A stretch of DNA of 34,875 bases from Herbiconiux sp. (GCF_023264895.1 NZ_JAHFUY010000045.1:1-34875), one strand, 5' to 3'; numbered from the stretch's first letter, positions 17,951 through 29,315 are shown. Notes: generated by a model not told the origin, from the letters alone. Numbers and translations: made by a program.

Positions 17951-19402
17951 ATGACAATCGCAACGACCGAAAAGGCACCCAAGCAGGTCGCCATCAATGA
18001 CATCGGATCTGCTGAAGACTTCCTCGCCGCGGTCGAAAAGACTCTGAAATTCTTCAACGACGGAGACCTCATCGAGGGTGTCGTCGTGAAGATCGACCGC
18101 GACGAGGTCCTCCTCGACGTCGGTTACAAGACGGAGGGCGTCATCCCTTCGCGAGAACTCTCCATCAAGCACGACGTCGACCCGAGCGAGGTCGTTCAGG
18201 TCGGTGACAGTGTCGAGGCGCTCGTCCTCCAGAAGGAAGACAAAGAAGGCCGCCTCATCCTCTCCAAGAAGCGTGCTCAGTACGAGCGTGCGTGGGGCGA
18301 TGTCGAGAAGATCAAGGACGCCGACGGCGTGGTGACCGGTTCGGTCATCGAGGTCGTCAAGGGTGGCCTCATCGTCGACATCGGACTCCGCGGCTTCCTG
18401 CCGGCGTCGCTCATCGAGCTCCGCCGCGTGCGCGACCTCACCCCGTACCTGGGTCAGGAGATCGAGGCCAAGATCCTCGAGCTCGACAAGAACCGCAACA
18501 ACGTGGTCCTGTCGCGCCGTGCACTGCTCGAGCAGACGCAGTCCGAGAGCCGCACCACCTTCCTCAACAACCTCCAGAAGGGGCAGGTCCGCAAGGGCGT
18601 CGTCTCGTCGATCGTCAACTTCGGTGCGTTCGTCGACCTGGGCGGCGTCGACGGTCTCGTCCACGTCTCCGAGCTCTCCTGGAAGCACATCGAGCACGCC
18701 TCCGAGGTCGTCGAGGTGGGCCAGGAGGTCACCGTCGAGATCCTCGAGGTCGACCTCGACCGCGAGCGCGTGTCGCTCTCGCTCAAGGCCACCCAGGAAG
18801 ACCCGTGGCAGGTGTTCGCCCGTACCCACGCCATCGGCCAGGTCGCGCCCGGAAAGGTCACCAAGCTGGTGCCGTTCGGTGCGTTCGTGCGTGTCGCCGA
18901 AGGCATCGAGGGTCTGGTGCACATCTCCGAGCTCTCCGGCAAGCACGTCGAGCTCGCCGAGCAGGTCGTGTCGGTCGGCGACGAGGTCTTCGTCAAGGTC
19001 ATCGACATCGACCTCGAGCGTCGCCGCATCAGCCTCTCGCTGAAGCAGGCCAACGACGGCGTCGACCCCGAAGGCACCGAGTTCGACCCGGCGCTCTACG
19101 GCATGCTCACCGAGTACGACGACCAGGGGAACTACAAGTACCCCGAGGGCTTCGACCCGGAGACCAACGAGTGGAAAGAGGGCTTCGACACCCAGCGCGA
19201 GGCATGGGAGCAGCAGTACGCTGAGGCCCAGGCTCGCTGGGAGGCGCACAAGAAGCAGGTCGCTGCTTCTGCCGCCGAGGCGCTCAACAGCGATGTCCCC
19301 TCCGCGGGCAACTCGTTCTCGAGCGAGTCGACCGGCGCCGGCACCCTCGCCGACGACGAGACTCTCGCAGCGCTCCGCGAGAAGCTCAGCTCGAACAGCT
19401 GA
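17951..19402 (+). CDS. rpsA: 30S ribosomal protein S1
   Basis: The 483-residue protein has four S1/OB RNA-binding domains, the usual actinobacterial number, against six in E. coli. They begin near GDLIEGVVVKIDRDEVLLDV, DGVVTGSVIEVVKGGLIVDI, GQVRKGVVSSIVNFGAFVDL and GQVAPGKVTKLVPFGAFVRV. An acidic/aromatic tail follows (YGMLTEYDDQGNYKYPEGFD). S1 helps load structured, leadered mRNAs onto the 30S subunit, which is notable because several neighbours look leaderless. ATG 17951 was chosen over an in-frame upstream ATG at 17861 because homology starts with MTIATTEKAPKQVAINDIGS and a Shine-Dalgarno sequence precedes it. Codon choice is cleaner than in neighbours, as expected for a highly expressed gene. 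Confidence 0.98.
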   Translation: MTIATTEKAPKQVAINDIGSAEDFLAAVEKTLKFFNDGDLIEGVVVKIDRDEVLLDVGYKTEGVIPSRELSIKHDVDPSEVVQVGDSVEALVLQKEDKEGRLILSKKRAQYERAWGDVEKIKDADGVVTGSVIEVVKGGLIVDIGLRGFLPASLIELRRVRDLTPYLGQEIEAKILELDKNRNNVVLSRRALLEQTQSESRTTFLNNLQKGQVRKGVVSSIVNFGAFVDLGGVDGLVHVSELSWKHIEHASEVVEVGQEVTVEILEVDLDRERVSLSLKATQEDPWQVFARTHAIGQVAPGKVTKLVPFGAFVRVAEGIEGLVHISELSGKHVELAEQVVSVGDEVFVKVIDIDLERRRISLSLKQANDGVDPEGTEFDPALYGMLTEYDDQGNYKYPEGFDPETNEWKEGFDTQREAWEQQYAEAQARWEAHKKQVAASAAEALNSDVPSAGNSFSSESTGAGTLADDETLAALREKLSSNS

Positions 19403-19417
19403 TCTCGTTCCGAACAT

Positions 19418-19451
19418 CCGGAAGGCCGTCCCCTCGGGGGCGGCCTTCCGG
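19418..19451 (+). terminator. Strong hairpin terminator after rpsA
   Basis: CCGGAAGGCCG (19418-19428) pairs perfectly with CGGCCTTCCGG (19441-19451). The inner bases 19429-19440 extend the stem by a G-U and three G-C pairs, leaving a CTCG tetraloop. It lies 16 nt after the stop codon. There is no T-run. Confidence 0.8.
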
Positions 19452-19454
19452 CCG

Positions 19455-19483
19455 TTAACGGGCCCGAGCGCTCCCGCTAGGCT
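19455..19483 (+). promoter_or_regulatory. coaE-pxpABC promoter, predicts a leaderless mRNA
   Basis: TTAACG (19455-19460) and TAGGCT (19478-19483) with a 17-nt spacer form a plausible promoter immediately after the rpsA terminator. The -10 begins 12 nt before the GTG start of coaE at 19490. Confidence 0.6.
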
Positions 19484-19489
19484 GGGCCC

Positions 19490-20161
19490 GTGTACGTGAT
19501 CGGACTCACCGGAGGAATCGCCGCGGGCAAGTCGACGGTGACGAGGCGGCTCGGCGAGCTCGGCGCCGTGACCATCGACGCCGACCAGCTGGCGCGCGAG
19601 GCCGTCGCTCCCGGATCGCCGGGGCTCGCCGCCATCCGCACCCGCTTCGGCGAGGGGGTCGTCGGGCCCGACGGCGCGCTCGACCGCCCGGCGCTCGGCG
19701 CCATCGTGTTCGCCGACGAGTCGGCGCGGCTCGATCTCAACGGCATCACGCATCCGGCCGTGATCGCACTCTTCCAGGAGCGGCTGCGCGCTGCCGAGGA
19801 TGCCGACCCGTCGGCGATCGTCGTCTACGACATCCCGCTGCTGGCCGAGACCGGAGGGCGCCGCGGCGGCACGTTCGAGTTCGTGATCGTGGTCGAGGCG
19901 CCCGAGGAGCAGCGGATCCGCCGGCTCGTGGAGCTGCGGGGGATGGACCGGGCCGAGGCCGAGCGACGGATCGCGTCCCAGGCGGGCGACGCGGAGCGGA
20001 GAGCCCTCGCCGACGTCGTGATCGACTCCGGGGGGAGTCTCGAGCACACCCTCGAGCAGGTCGACGCGACGTGGGAGGTCGTGCGGCAGCGGGCCGCGGT
20101 GAAGCACGGCGCAGAAGCCCCGGATGCGTCCACCCCCGACCCCGGGCCGGCCGGATCATGA
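19490..20161 (+). CDS. coaE: Dephospho-CoA kinase
   Basis: CoaE phosphorylates the ribose 3'-OH of dephospho-CoA, the last step of coenzyme A synthesis. The 223-residue product shows the P-loop GLTGGIAAGKST (5-16), then IDADQLAREAV, VVYDIPLLAETG and the lid-like RIRRLVELRGMDRAEAERRI. The last 20 residues form a low-complexity tail. Its position directly after rpsA is the mycobacterial order (Rv1630-Rv1631). The GTG start has no Shine-Dalgarno sequence but a fitted -10. Its stop overlaps the pxpA start by 4 nt (ATGA), which puts CoA synthesis and 5-oxoproline use on one predicted transcript. Confidence 0.96.
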   Translation: MYVIGLTGGIAAGKSTVTRRLGELGAVTIDADQLAREAVAPGSPGLAAIRTRFGEGVVGPDGALDRPALGAIVFADESARLDLNGITHPAVIALFQERLRAAEDADPSAIVVYDIPLLAETGGRRGGTFEFVIVVEAPEEQRIRRLVELRGMDRAEAERRIASQAGDAERRALADVVIDSGGSLEHTLEQVDATWEVVRQRAAVKHGAEAPDASTPDPGPAGS

Positions 20162-20922
20162 CGTCCATCGACCTCAACGCCGACCTGGGCGAGTCCTACG
20201 GCGCCTGGCGCCTCGGCGACGACCGCGCCCTGCTCGACGTCGTCACGAGCGCCAACCTCGCCTGCGGCTTCCACGCGGGCGACCCCACCACCCTCCTCGA
20301 GACCGCGCGCCTCGCCGCCTCCCGACGGGTGGCCCTCGGTGCTCAGGTCTCCTACCCCGACCTCCGCGGGTTCGGTCGGCGCGACCTCGACCTCCCGGCC
20401 GCCGATCTGCTGGCCGACGTCATCTACCAGGTCGGAGCCCTCCAGGGCATCGCCGCGGCCGCCGGCACCCACGTGCTCTACCTCAAGCCGCACGGCGCCC
20501 TCTACAACCGCGTGGTGCACGACGAGGTGCAGGCCGCGGCCGTCGTCGACGCCGTGATCGCGGTCGACCCCACGCTCGCGATCGTCGGCCTGCCCGACTC
20601 CGAGATCGGTCGCCTCGCCGAGGCCGAGGGGCTCCGCTTCGTGCCCGAGGCCTTCGCCGACCGCGCCTACCGGCCCGACGGCACGCTCGTGCCCCGCTCC
20701 GAGCCGGGCGCCGTGCTGCACGACCCCGTCGAGATCGCTGAGCGGATGCTCCGTCTCGCCACCGAGGGCATCCTCACCGCCGTCGACGGCACCGACATCG
20801 CCCTCTCGGCCGAGACGGTGTGCGTGCACGGCGACACGCCCGGAGCGGTGGCCGTGGCTCGGGCGGTCCGCGCGGCACTCGAGGGCGCCGGCCTCACGAT
20901 CGCGGCGTTCACGGCCCGATGA
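20158..20922 (+). CDS. pxpA: 5-oxoprolinase subunit A (LamB/YcsF family)
   Basis: PxpA works with PxpB and PxpC to open 5-oxo-L-proline to L-glutamate using ATP, removing a damage product of glutamine and glutathione-like metabolites. The 254-residue protein starts with the family hallmark IDLNADLGESYGAWRLGDD. It continues with SANLACGFHAGDP, GAQVSYPDLRGFGRR, YLKPHGALYN and ETVCVHGDTPGAVAVARAVR. Length is normal for the family. ATG 20158 overlaps the coaE stop as ATGA, and its own stop overlaps pxpB the same way. Identity is secure. Confidence 0.95.
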   Translation: MTSIDLNADLGESYGAWRLGDDRALLDVVTSANLACGFHAGDPTTLLETARLAASRRVALGAQVSYPDLRGFGRRDLDLPAADLLADVIYQVGALQGIAAAAGTHVLYLKPHGALYNRVVHDEVQAAAVVDAVIAVDPTLAIVGLPDSEIGRLAEAEGLRFVPEAFADRAYRPDGTLVPRSEPGAVLHDPVEIAERMLRLATEGILTAVDGTDIALSAETVCVHGDTPGAVAVARAVRAALEGAGLTIAAFTAR

Positions 20923-21551
20923 GGCTGCGCCCGATGGGGGAGTCCGCGATCCTCGTCGAGCTCCCGGATGCTCCGGCGGCACTCGCTCTCTACCGTCGCC
21001 TCCGCACCGCGCAGCTGCCGTCTGTGGTGGATGTGGTCCCCGCCGAGCGCACCGTCCTCGTGGTCGCGCGTCCCGGCTCGCGCGCCGCCGCCGAGCGGTG
21101 GCTGCTCCAGGCGGCGGCCCCGGATGCGCCGGACACGATCCCGGCAGCCGTCACGACCACGAGCGGCTCCGCCCCTGTGATCCTCCCCGTGCGCTACAAC
21201 GGCCCCGATCTCGCCGAGGTCGCCGATCTCCTGAGCCTGACGCCCGAGGAGGTCGTGGCCGCGCACACCGGGGAGCTGTGGACCGCCTCCTTCATCGGCT
21301 TCGCACCGGGATTCGCGTACCTCAGAGCAGCCGACGGCCGGCTCGACGTGCCCCGGCGCTCCTCGCCGCGCGCCGCTGTGCCCCCGGGATCGGTCGCCCT
21401 CGCGGCGGGGTACTGCGGCATCTACCCGCGGGAGTCGCCCGGCGGCTGGCACCTCATCGGCACGACCGACGCCGTGCTGTGGGATGCCGAGCGCGCCGAC
21501 CCCGCGCTCCTCGCCCCCGGCACCGAGGTCGGGTTCCGCCGTGCCGACTGA
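20919..21551 (+). CDS. pxpB: 5-oxoprolinase subunit B (KipI-like)
   Basis: The 210-residue protein carries the KipI/PxpB domain, with PVRYNGPDLAEVADLLSLTPEEVVAAHT, the signature GFAPGFAYL and RRSSPRAAVPPGSVALAAGYCGIYPRESPGGWHLIG. PxpB and PxpC together form the part of 5-oxoprolinase that phosphorylates and cleaves the lactam. ATG 20919 overlaps the pxpA stop (ATGA); Met6 (MGESAILVEL) is a less likely start. It overlaps pxpC by 11 nt if that gene begins at GTG 21541. In Bacillus the paralogue KipI inhibits a sporulation kinase, but in a pxpABC operon the metabolic role is far more likely. Confidence 0.94.
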   Translation: MRLRPMGESAILVELPDAPAALALYRRLRTAQLPSVVDVVPAERTVLVVARPGSRAAAERWLLQAAAPDAPDTIPAAVTTTSGSAPVILPVRYNGPDLAEVADLLSLTPEEVVAAHTGELWTASFIGFAPGFAYLRAADGRLDVPRRSSPRAAVPPGSVALAAGYCGIYPRESPGGWHLIGTTDAVLWDAERADPALLAPGTEVGFRRAD

Positions 21552-22581
21552 GCCGTCAGCCGTGTTCGAGGTCCTGCGCACGGGCCCCCTCGCCCTCCTC
21601 CAGGACGCCGGTCGCCCCGGGCACGCCCACCTCGGCGTCACGGCCTCCGGGGCCGCCGATCGCGGCTCCTTCGCGGCGGCGAACCGGCTCGTCGGCAACC
21701 GGCCGGGTGCTGCGGCGATCGAGACGGTGTTCGGCGGCCTCGAGCTGCGCGTGCTCCGCACGGCGCTCGTCGCGGTGACCGGGGCGCCCGCGACCGTGTT
21801 CGTGACCCGCCCGGCGTGCGGCCCGTTCGGCCTGCCCGCGCATCCGGTCGCACCGCTCAACGGGGCGGGCCCGAGCACCGGAGCCGGCCCCACCACTGAG
21901 GCCGGCCTCACCGCCGAGACCGGCCGCACCGCCGTCTTCGCGCACCCCACCGACCGCTCGTTCGTCGTGTTCGCGGGGGACACCCTCCACCTCGGGCCAC
22001 CCGACCGCGGCCTCCGCAACTACCTCGCCGTGCGCAGCGGGTTCGCGGCAGCCCCGACCCTCGGCAGTCGTTCCACCGACGTCCTCAGCGGGCTCGGCCC
22101 TCCGCCGCTTGCACAGGGCATGCTGCTCGAGACCGCGCACGACGTCGCCGCAGCCCACGCCTCCGGCTCGTGGCCGGCGGCCGACTTCGTGCGCCCGGCA
22201 ACGCACATCCCGCGGGCGGGGGAGCCCCTGCGCCTGAGCGTGCTGAGGGGCCCGCGAGACGACCGCTTCGGCGACGCCGGCTGGCGCGCCCTGCTCGACG
22301 CGCCGTGGACGACGGGCTCCGCCTCGAACCGCGTCGGCGTCAGACTCGAGTCACCGATCGCCGTCGAGCCGCTGCCGGACGGCGCCGGCGAGCTCCCGAG
22401 CGAGGGCATGGTGGCGGGAGCCCTGCAGGTGCCGCCGAACGGGCAGCCCGTCGTCTTCCTCCGCGACCACCCCGTCACGGGCGGCTACCCGGTGATCGGC
22501 GTGCTCACCGAAGCGAGCGTCGACCGCGCAGCCCAGCTGCGGCCGGGCGACCCCGTCCGATTCGTCGATCGAACCGAGTAA
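21541..22581 (+). CDS. pxpC: 5-oxoprolinase subunit C (KipA/biotin-dependent carboxyltransferase-like)
   Basis: The 346-residue product contains the PxpC/KipA domain: LRTGPLALLQDAGRPGHAHLGVTASGAADRGSF near the N-terminus and, later, YLAVRSGF, FVRPATHIPRAGEPL and PVTGGYPVIGVLTEASVDRAAQLRPGDPVRF. A low-complexity Gly/Thr/Ala insertion (about 110-130, GAGPSTGAGPTTEAGLTAET) is encoded by imperfect repeats at 21866-21937. I take GTG 21541 as the start because GAGG lies upstream inside pxpB; GTG 21562 (MFEVLRTGPL) is equally consistent with homologues. The last codons and the stop lie inside the left arm of the large inverted repeat at 22569-22652, an unusual constraint on coding sequence. Confidence 0.92.
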   Translation: MPTEPSAVFEVLRTGPLALLQDAGRPGHAHLGVTASGAADRGSFAAANRLVGNRPGAAAIETVFGGLELRVLRTALVAVTGAPATVFVTRPACGPFGLPAHPVAPLNGAGPSTGAGPTTEAGLTAETGRTAVFAHPTDRSFVVFAGDTLHLGPPDRGLRNYLAVRSGFAAAPTLGSRSTDVLSGLGPPPLAQGMLLETAHDVAAAHASGSWPAADFVRPATHIPRAGEPLRLSVLRGPRDDRFGDAGWRALLDAPWTTGSASNRVGVRLESPIAVEPLPDGAGELPSEGMVAGALQVPPNGQPVVFLRDHPVTGGYPVIGVLTEASVDRAAQLRPGDPVRFVDRTE

Positions 22582-22652
22582 CGGTAGAAATCCGCGGGAC
22601 CGACCACGTATATCGGGTCGGTCCCGCGGATTTCTCCTGTTACTCGGTTCGA
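22569..22652. repeat. Large near-perfect inverted repeat between convergent pxpC and pfkA
   Basis: Arms 22569-22605 and 22616-22652 are 37 nt each and complementary at 35 positions. As RNA the two exceptions are one G-U pair and one U-C mismatch. The loop is 10 nt (22606-22615). The inner perfect stem is 19 bp (GAAATCCGCGGGACCGACC). The left arm covers the pxpC stop codon and the right arm ends 10 nt before the pfkA stop. It should act as a bidirectional terminator, but it is about twice as long as the others here and has no T-tract. Confidence 0.92.
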
Positions 22653-22662
22653 GCCGTGCGGA

Positions 22663-23688
22663 TCAACCGAACAGCATCGCCGCTTCCTCGTAGCGGTGCT
22701 GCGGCACGGTCTTGAGCTTGCCGAGCGCGTCCTCGAAGCCCACGGTCACGATGTCGGTGCCGCGGAGCGCGACCATGCGGCCCCAGGCGGAGTCCTGCAC
22801 GATGTCGGAGGCCGCCATGCCCAGGCGCGTCGCGAGCACCCGGTCGTAGGCCGTCGGCACGCCGCCGCGCTGGATGTGGCCGAGGGTCGTGGCGCGGGTC
22901 TCGATGCCCGTGATGTCCTCGATCATGGGCGCGAGCCGCTCGCCGATGCCGCCGAGCCGAGGCCGGCCGAAGGCGTCGAGGCCGCGCTCGGAGTGCGGGT
23001 CGTCGGCGTGGTCGGGCGTGAAGCCCTCGGCCACCACCACAAGGGGAGCACGACCGCGATCGGCGGCGCTCTGCACCCAGGCGGCGACCTGCTCCATGCT
23101 CGTCTTCTGCTCGGGGATGAGGATCGCGTGCGCGCCCGCGGCCATGCCCGAGTGCAGCGCGATCCAGCCCACGTGCCGGCCCATCACCTCGGCCACCATG
23201 CAGCGGCTGTGCGAGTCACCCGTGGTGCGCAGGCGGTCCATGGCCTCGGTCGCGATCTCGACGGCGGTGTCGAAGCCGAAGGTGTAGTCGGTGGCGTCGA
23301 GGTCGTTGTCGACGGTCTTCGGCACGCCCACGATCTTGAGTCCGGCATCCGTGAGCCGCTTGGCCGCCGCGAGGGTGCCCTCGCCGCCGATCGCCATGAT
23401 GGCGTCGATGCCGAGCCGGTCGAGGTTCTCCTGGATGCGCTCCGGTCCGCCGTTGCCCTCGAACGGGTTGGTGCGGGAGGTGCCGAGGATGGTGCCGCCC
23501 TGCTTGGCGATGCCGCGCACGTCGCTGCGCTCGAGCGGGATGATGTCGCCGTTGACGACGCCGCGCCAGCCGTCCTTGAACCCGACGAACTCCTGCCCGT
23601 TGATCTCCGTGCCCTTGAGCACGGCGCCGCGGATGACCGCGTTCAGGCCGGGGCAGTCGCCGCCGGAGGTGAGGATTCCGATTCGCAT
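22663..23688 (-). CDS. pfkA: 6-phosphofructokinase, probably ATP-dependent
   Basis: PfkA phosphorylates fructose 6-phosphate to the 1,6-bisphosphate, the committed step of glycolysis. The 341-residue protein numbers exactly like the E. coli enzyme at its active site: GGDCPG at 9-14, GGEGT at 101-105 with Gly104, and PKTVDND with D127 as catalytic base. Gly104 favours ATP over pyrophosphate as donor, while Lys124 is the residue usual in PPi-type and actinobacterial group III enzymes. This mixed G104/K124 state is typical of actinobacterial ATP-PFKs. ATG 23688 (MRIGILTSGG) was chosen over an upstream in-frame extension because homologues start there and AGAGG precedes it. It is divergent from uvrB, and no clear -10 was found for it. 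Confidence 0.95.
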   Translation of the reverse strand: MRIGILTSGGDCPGLNAVIRGAVLKGTEINGQEFVGFKDGWRGVVNGDIIPLERSDVRGIAKQGGTILGTSRTNPFEGNGGPERIQENLDRLGIDAIMAIGGEGTLAAAKRLTDAGLKIVGVPKTVDNDLDATDYTFGFDTAVEIATEAMDRLRTTGDSHSRCMVAEVMGRHVGWIALHSGMAAGAHAILIPEQKTSMEQVAAWVQSAADRGRAPLVVVAEGFTPDHADDPHSERGLDAFGRPRLGGIGERLAPMIEDITGIETRATTLGHIQRGGVPTAYDRVLATRLGMAASDIVQDSAWGRMVALRGTDIVTVGFEDALGKLKTVPQHRYEEAAMLFG

Positions 23689-23776
23689 GGTGATGTCTGC
23701 CTCTGATGTGGTGGGAGAGGGATCGCTCCGCGTCACGCTGTGAGCGAGCACCGACGTTGATGTCGGTGGTCCTCCC

Positions 23777-23782
23777 TAAACT
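23777..23782 (+). promoter_or_regulatory. Candidate -10 of uvrB, predicts a leaderless mRNA
   Basis: TAAACT begins exactly 12 nt before ATG 23789, so the predicted +1 is the A of the start codon. No well-spaced -35 is seen; TTGATG (23757-23762) would leave only a 14-nt spacer. No LexA box is present. Confidence 0.55.
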
Positions 23783-23788
23783 TAACGC

Positions 23789-25858
23789 ATGGAACCGACC
23801 CGCTCTGTACACCCGTTCGAGGTCATCAGTGAATACACCCCCAGCGGCGACCAGCCCGCCGCCATCGCCGAGCTCGCCGGCCGCATCAACGCCGGTGAGA
23901 CCGACGTGGTGCTGCTCGGCGCCACGGGAACGGGCAAGTCGGCCACGACGGCCTGGCTGATCGAGCAGGTGCAGCGCCCCACCCTCGTGCTGGCCCACAA
24001 CAAGACGCTCGCGGCCCAGCTGGCGAACGAGTTCCGTGAGCTCATGCCCAACAACGCGGTCGAGTACTTCGTGTCGTACTACGACTACTACCAGCCCGAG
24101 GCCTACGTGCCGCAGACCGACACCTTCATCGAGAAGGACTCCTCGATCAACGAGGAGGTCGAGCGGCTCCGCCACTCCACCACCAACTCACTGCTGTCCC
24201 GCCGAGACGTCGTGGTGGTCTCCACGGTCTCCTGCATCTACGGCCTCGGTGCCCCCGTGCAGTACCTCAACGCCATGATGGCGCTGCAGGTCGGTCAGCG
24301 GATCGACCGCGACCACCTCATCCGCAAGTTCGTCTCGATGCAGTACCAGCGCAACGACGTCGACTTCTCGCGCGGCAACTTCCGGGTGCGCGGCGACACG
24401 ATCGAGATCATCCCGATGTACGAGGAGCTCGCGATCCGGATCGAGATGTTCGGAGACGAGATCGAGGCCCTCTACACGCTGCACCCGCTCACGGGAGACG
24501 TCGTCAAGAAGCTCGACAGCGTCTCGGTGTTCCCGGGCTCGCACTACGTGGCCGACACGAGCGTCATGCACCGCGCCATCGAGACCATCCAGACCGAGCT
24601 GCACGACCGGCTCGCCGAGCTCGAGCGCGAGGGCAAGCTGCTCGAGGCGCAGCGGCTCCGCATGCGCACCACCTTCGACCTCGAGATGATGGAGCAGATC
24701 GGCTTCTGCTCGGGCATCGAGAACTACTCCCGGCACATCGACGCGCGCGGTCCGGGCGAGGCACCGCACTGCCTGCTCGACTACTTCCCGGACGACTTCC
24801 TCGTCGTGATCGACGAGTCGCACGTCACCGTGCCCCAGATCGGCGCCATGTACGAGGGTGACTCCTCGCGCAAGCGCACCCTCGTCGACCACGGCTTCCG
24901 GCTGCCGAGCGCGCTCGACAACCGGCCGCTGAAGTGGAACGAGTTCAAGGAGCGCGTCGGCCAGACCGTCTACCTCTCGGCCACGCCGGGGCGCTACGAG
25001 ATGGGCATCGCGGATGGCGTGGTGGAGCAGATCATCCGCCCCACCGGCCTCATCGACCCCGCGCTCATCATCAAGCCCTCCAAGGGCCAGATCGACGACC
25101 TGCTCGAGGAGATCCGCATCCGGGCCGAGCGCGACGAGCGGGTGCTCGTGACGACGCTCACCAAGAAGATGGCCGAGGAGCTCACCGACTACTTCACCGA
25201 GGCAGGGGTGCGCGTGCGCTACCTGCACTCAGACGTCGACACCCTCCGCCGGGTCGAGCTGCTCACCGAGCTCCGGATGGGCGTCTACGACGTGCTGGTC
25301 GGCATCAACCTCCTGCGCGAGGGGCTCGACCTGCCCGAGGTGTCGCTCGTGGCGATCCTCGACGCCGACAAGGAGGGCTTCCTCCGCTCGTCGACCTCGC
25401 TCATCCAGACCATCGGCCGCGCGGCCCGCAACGTCTCGGGCGAGGTGCACCTCTACGCGGACAAGATGACCGACTCGATGCGCCTCGCCATCGACGAGAC
25501 GGATCGCCGGCGCGAGAAGCAGGTCGCCTACAACACCCTGCACGGCATCGACCCGCAGCCGCTCCGCAAGAAGATCGCCGACATCACCGAGGCGCTCGCC
25601 CGCGAGGGCGCCGACACGGCGGCCCTCCTCAGCGACCGCTCCGGCCGGGGCAAGAAGAGCCCCACGCCCAACCTCCGCCGCGAGGGCATCGCCGCGCAGG
25701 GCGCCAACGACCTCGAGGCCATCATCGCCGACCTCAACGGCCAGATGCTCGAGGCCGCGGCCGAGCTCAAGTTCGAGCTCGCCGGCCGCCTCCGCGACGA
25801 GGTGCAGGACCTCAAGCGCGAACTCCGCCAGATGGAGAAGGCCGGCCACATCAGCTGA
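23789..25858 (+). CDS. uvrB: Excinuclease ABC subunit B
   Basis: UvrB is the damage-verifying helicase of nucleotide excision repair. It is loaded by UvrA and then recruits UvrC. The 689-residue protein shows Walker A GATGTGKS (44-51), the beta-hairpin region [20 protein letters not shown], Walker [11 protein letters not shown], the helicase motifs YLSATPG and QTIGRAARN, and a C-terminal UVR domain (about 650-685) that contacts UvrC. The Walker A sequence differs mildly from the common GVTGSGKT form. There is no Shine-Dalgarno sequence before ATG 23789, in line with a leaderless transcript. Placement after coaE and before uvrA follows the mycobacterial order, with pxpABC and pfkA inserted. 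Confidence 0.98.
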   Translation: MEPTRSVHPFEVISEYTPSGDQPAAIAELAGRINAGETDVVLLGATGTGKSATTAWLIEQVQRPTLVLAHNKTLAAQLANEFRELMPNNAVEYFVSYYDYYQPEAYVPQTDTFIEKDSSINEEVERLRHSTTNSLLSRRDVVVVSTVSCIYGLGAPVQYLNAMMALQVGQRIDRDHLIRKFVSMQYQRNDVDFSRGNFRVRGDTIEIIPMYEELAIRIEMFGDEIEALYTLHPLTGDVVKKLDSVSVFPGSHYVADTSVMHRAIETIQTELHDRLAELEREGKLLEAQRLRMRTTFDLEMMEQIGFCSGIENYSRHIDARGPGEAPHCLLDYFPDDFLVVIDESHVTVPQIGAMYEGDSSRKRTLVDHGFRLPSALDNRPLKWNEFKERVGQTVYLSATPGRYEMGIADGVVEQIIRPTGLIDPALIIKPSKGQIDDLLEEIRIRAERDERVLVTTLTKKMAEELTDYFTEAGVRVRYLHSDVDTLRRVELLTELRMGVYDVLVGINLLREGLDLPEVSLVAILDADKEGFLRSSTSLIQTIGRAARNVSGEVHLYADKMTDSMRLAIDETDRRREKQVAYNTLHGIDPQPLRKKIADITEALAREGADTAALLSDRSGRGKKSPTPNLRREGIAAQGANDLEAIIADLNGQMLEAAAELKFELAGRLRDEVQDLKRELRQMEKAGHIS

Positions 25859-25872
25859 CGCCGGGGCCGGGC

Positions 25873-25890
25873 CCGACCCTGACGGGTCGG
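25873..25890. terminator. Candidate bidirectional terminator after uvrB
   Basis: CCGACCC (25873-25879) and GGGTCGG (25884-25890) form a 7-bp stem with a TGAC loop, embedded in longer partly complementary GC-rich flanks. It lies between convergent uvrB and the small membrane protein gene. No T-run. Confidence 0.55.
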
Positions 25891-25908
25891 CCGTGCCGGC
25901 ATCGCAGT

Positions 25909-26283
25909 TCACACGCCGGTGAGCACGGCGACGATCACGCTCGACGCGATCACGGTGACCAGCACGAAGCCGCTGACGAGCAGCGCGGCCACGACCGGTC
26001 CTCGTCGACGACGGCCCTGCTTCGCGCCCGACACTGCTCTGAGTGTCACGACGATGGAGATCACCGCCAGGAGACCGGCGACGACCGCCAGCAGAGGCCC
26101 GAACCAGAGGGCGGCGACCGCCGGCCAGAGCAGTGGATCCGCGATCCAGCCCAGCCCGGCGCCCACACCGCTCCACGCCGCCGGGATCGACAACAGCGGC
26201 ACGGCGGCGAGCTGGAGAGCGCACGCTGCGAGCACGAGGGCAGCGGTCGAGCGACGCTCCGCGCCGGATGACGAGTGGGACAT
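25909..26283 (-). CDS. Small membrane protein of unknown function
   Basis: The 124-residue protein has three predicted hydrophobic segments: about 13-33 (TAALVLAACALQLAAVPLLS), a long one at about 48-80 and 95-122 (PVVAALLVSGFVLVTVIASS). A basic loop KQGRRRRG before the third segment suggests a cytoplasmic turn. I recognise no family. It resembles the many small actinobacterial membrane proteins of unknown role. ATG 26283 is preceded by a weak -10-like GAGAAT (26295-26290) at the same 12-nt distance seen at the leaderless genes. It is divergent from uvrA and convergent with uvrB. Confidence 0.75.
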   Translation of the reverse strand: MSHSSSGAERRSTAALVLAACALQLAAVPLLSIPAAWSGVGAGLGWIADPLLWPAVAALWFGPLLAVVAGLLAVISIVVTLRAVSGAKQGRRRRGPVVAALLVSGFVLVTVIASSVIVAVLTGV

Positions 26284-26304
26284 GCTGATATTCTCTCAGA
26301 TTCG

Positions 26305-26360
26305 GGATGCCGCCCAGAGCGCGGTGCCGGTAACGCCCTGGCCGGATGCCGCCCAGAGCG
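26305..26360. repeat. 17-bp direct repeat upstream of uvrA
   Basis: GGATGCCGCCCAGAGCG occurs exactly at 26305-26321 and again at 26344-26360, 39 bp apart start to start (near four helical turns). It lies within the 119-bp gap between the divergent membrane protein gene and uvrA, 31 bp upstream of the uvrA -10. It may be a pair of operator sites or a local duplication. Confidence 0.8.
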
Positions 26361-26390
26361 TAATCGGGAGCCGGTGTCGGTGGGTCGACA

Positions 26391-26396
26391 TAGACT
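26391..26396 (+). promoter_or_regulatory. Candidate -10 of uvrA, predicts a leaderless mRNA
   Basis: TAGACT begins exactly 12 nt before the GTG start at 26403. No Shine-Dalgarno sequence, no good -35 and no LexA box are visible. Confidence 0.55.
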
Positions 26397-26402
26397 TTCG
26401 GG

Positions 26403-29315
<2,913 letters not shown>

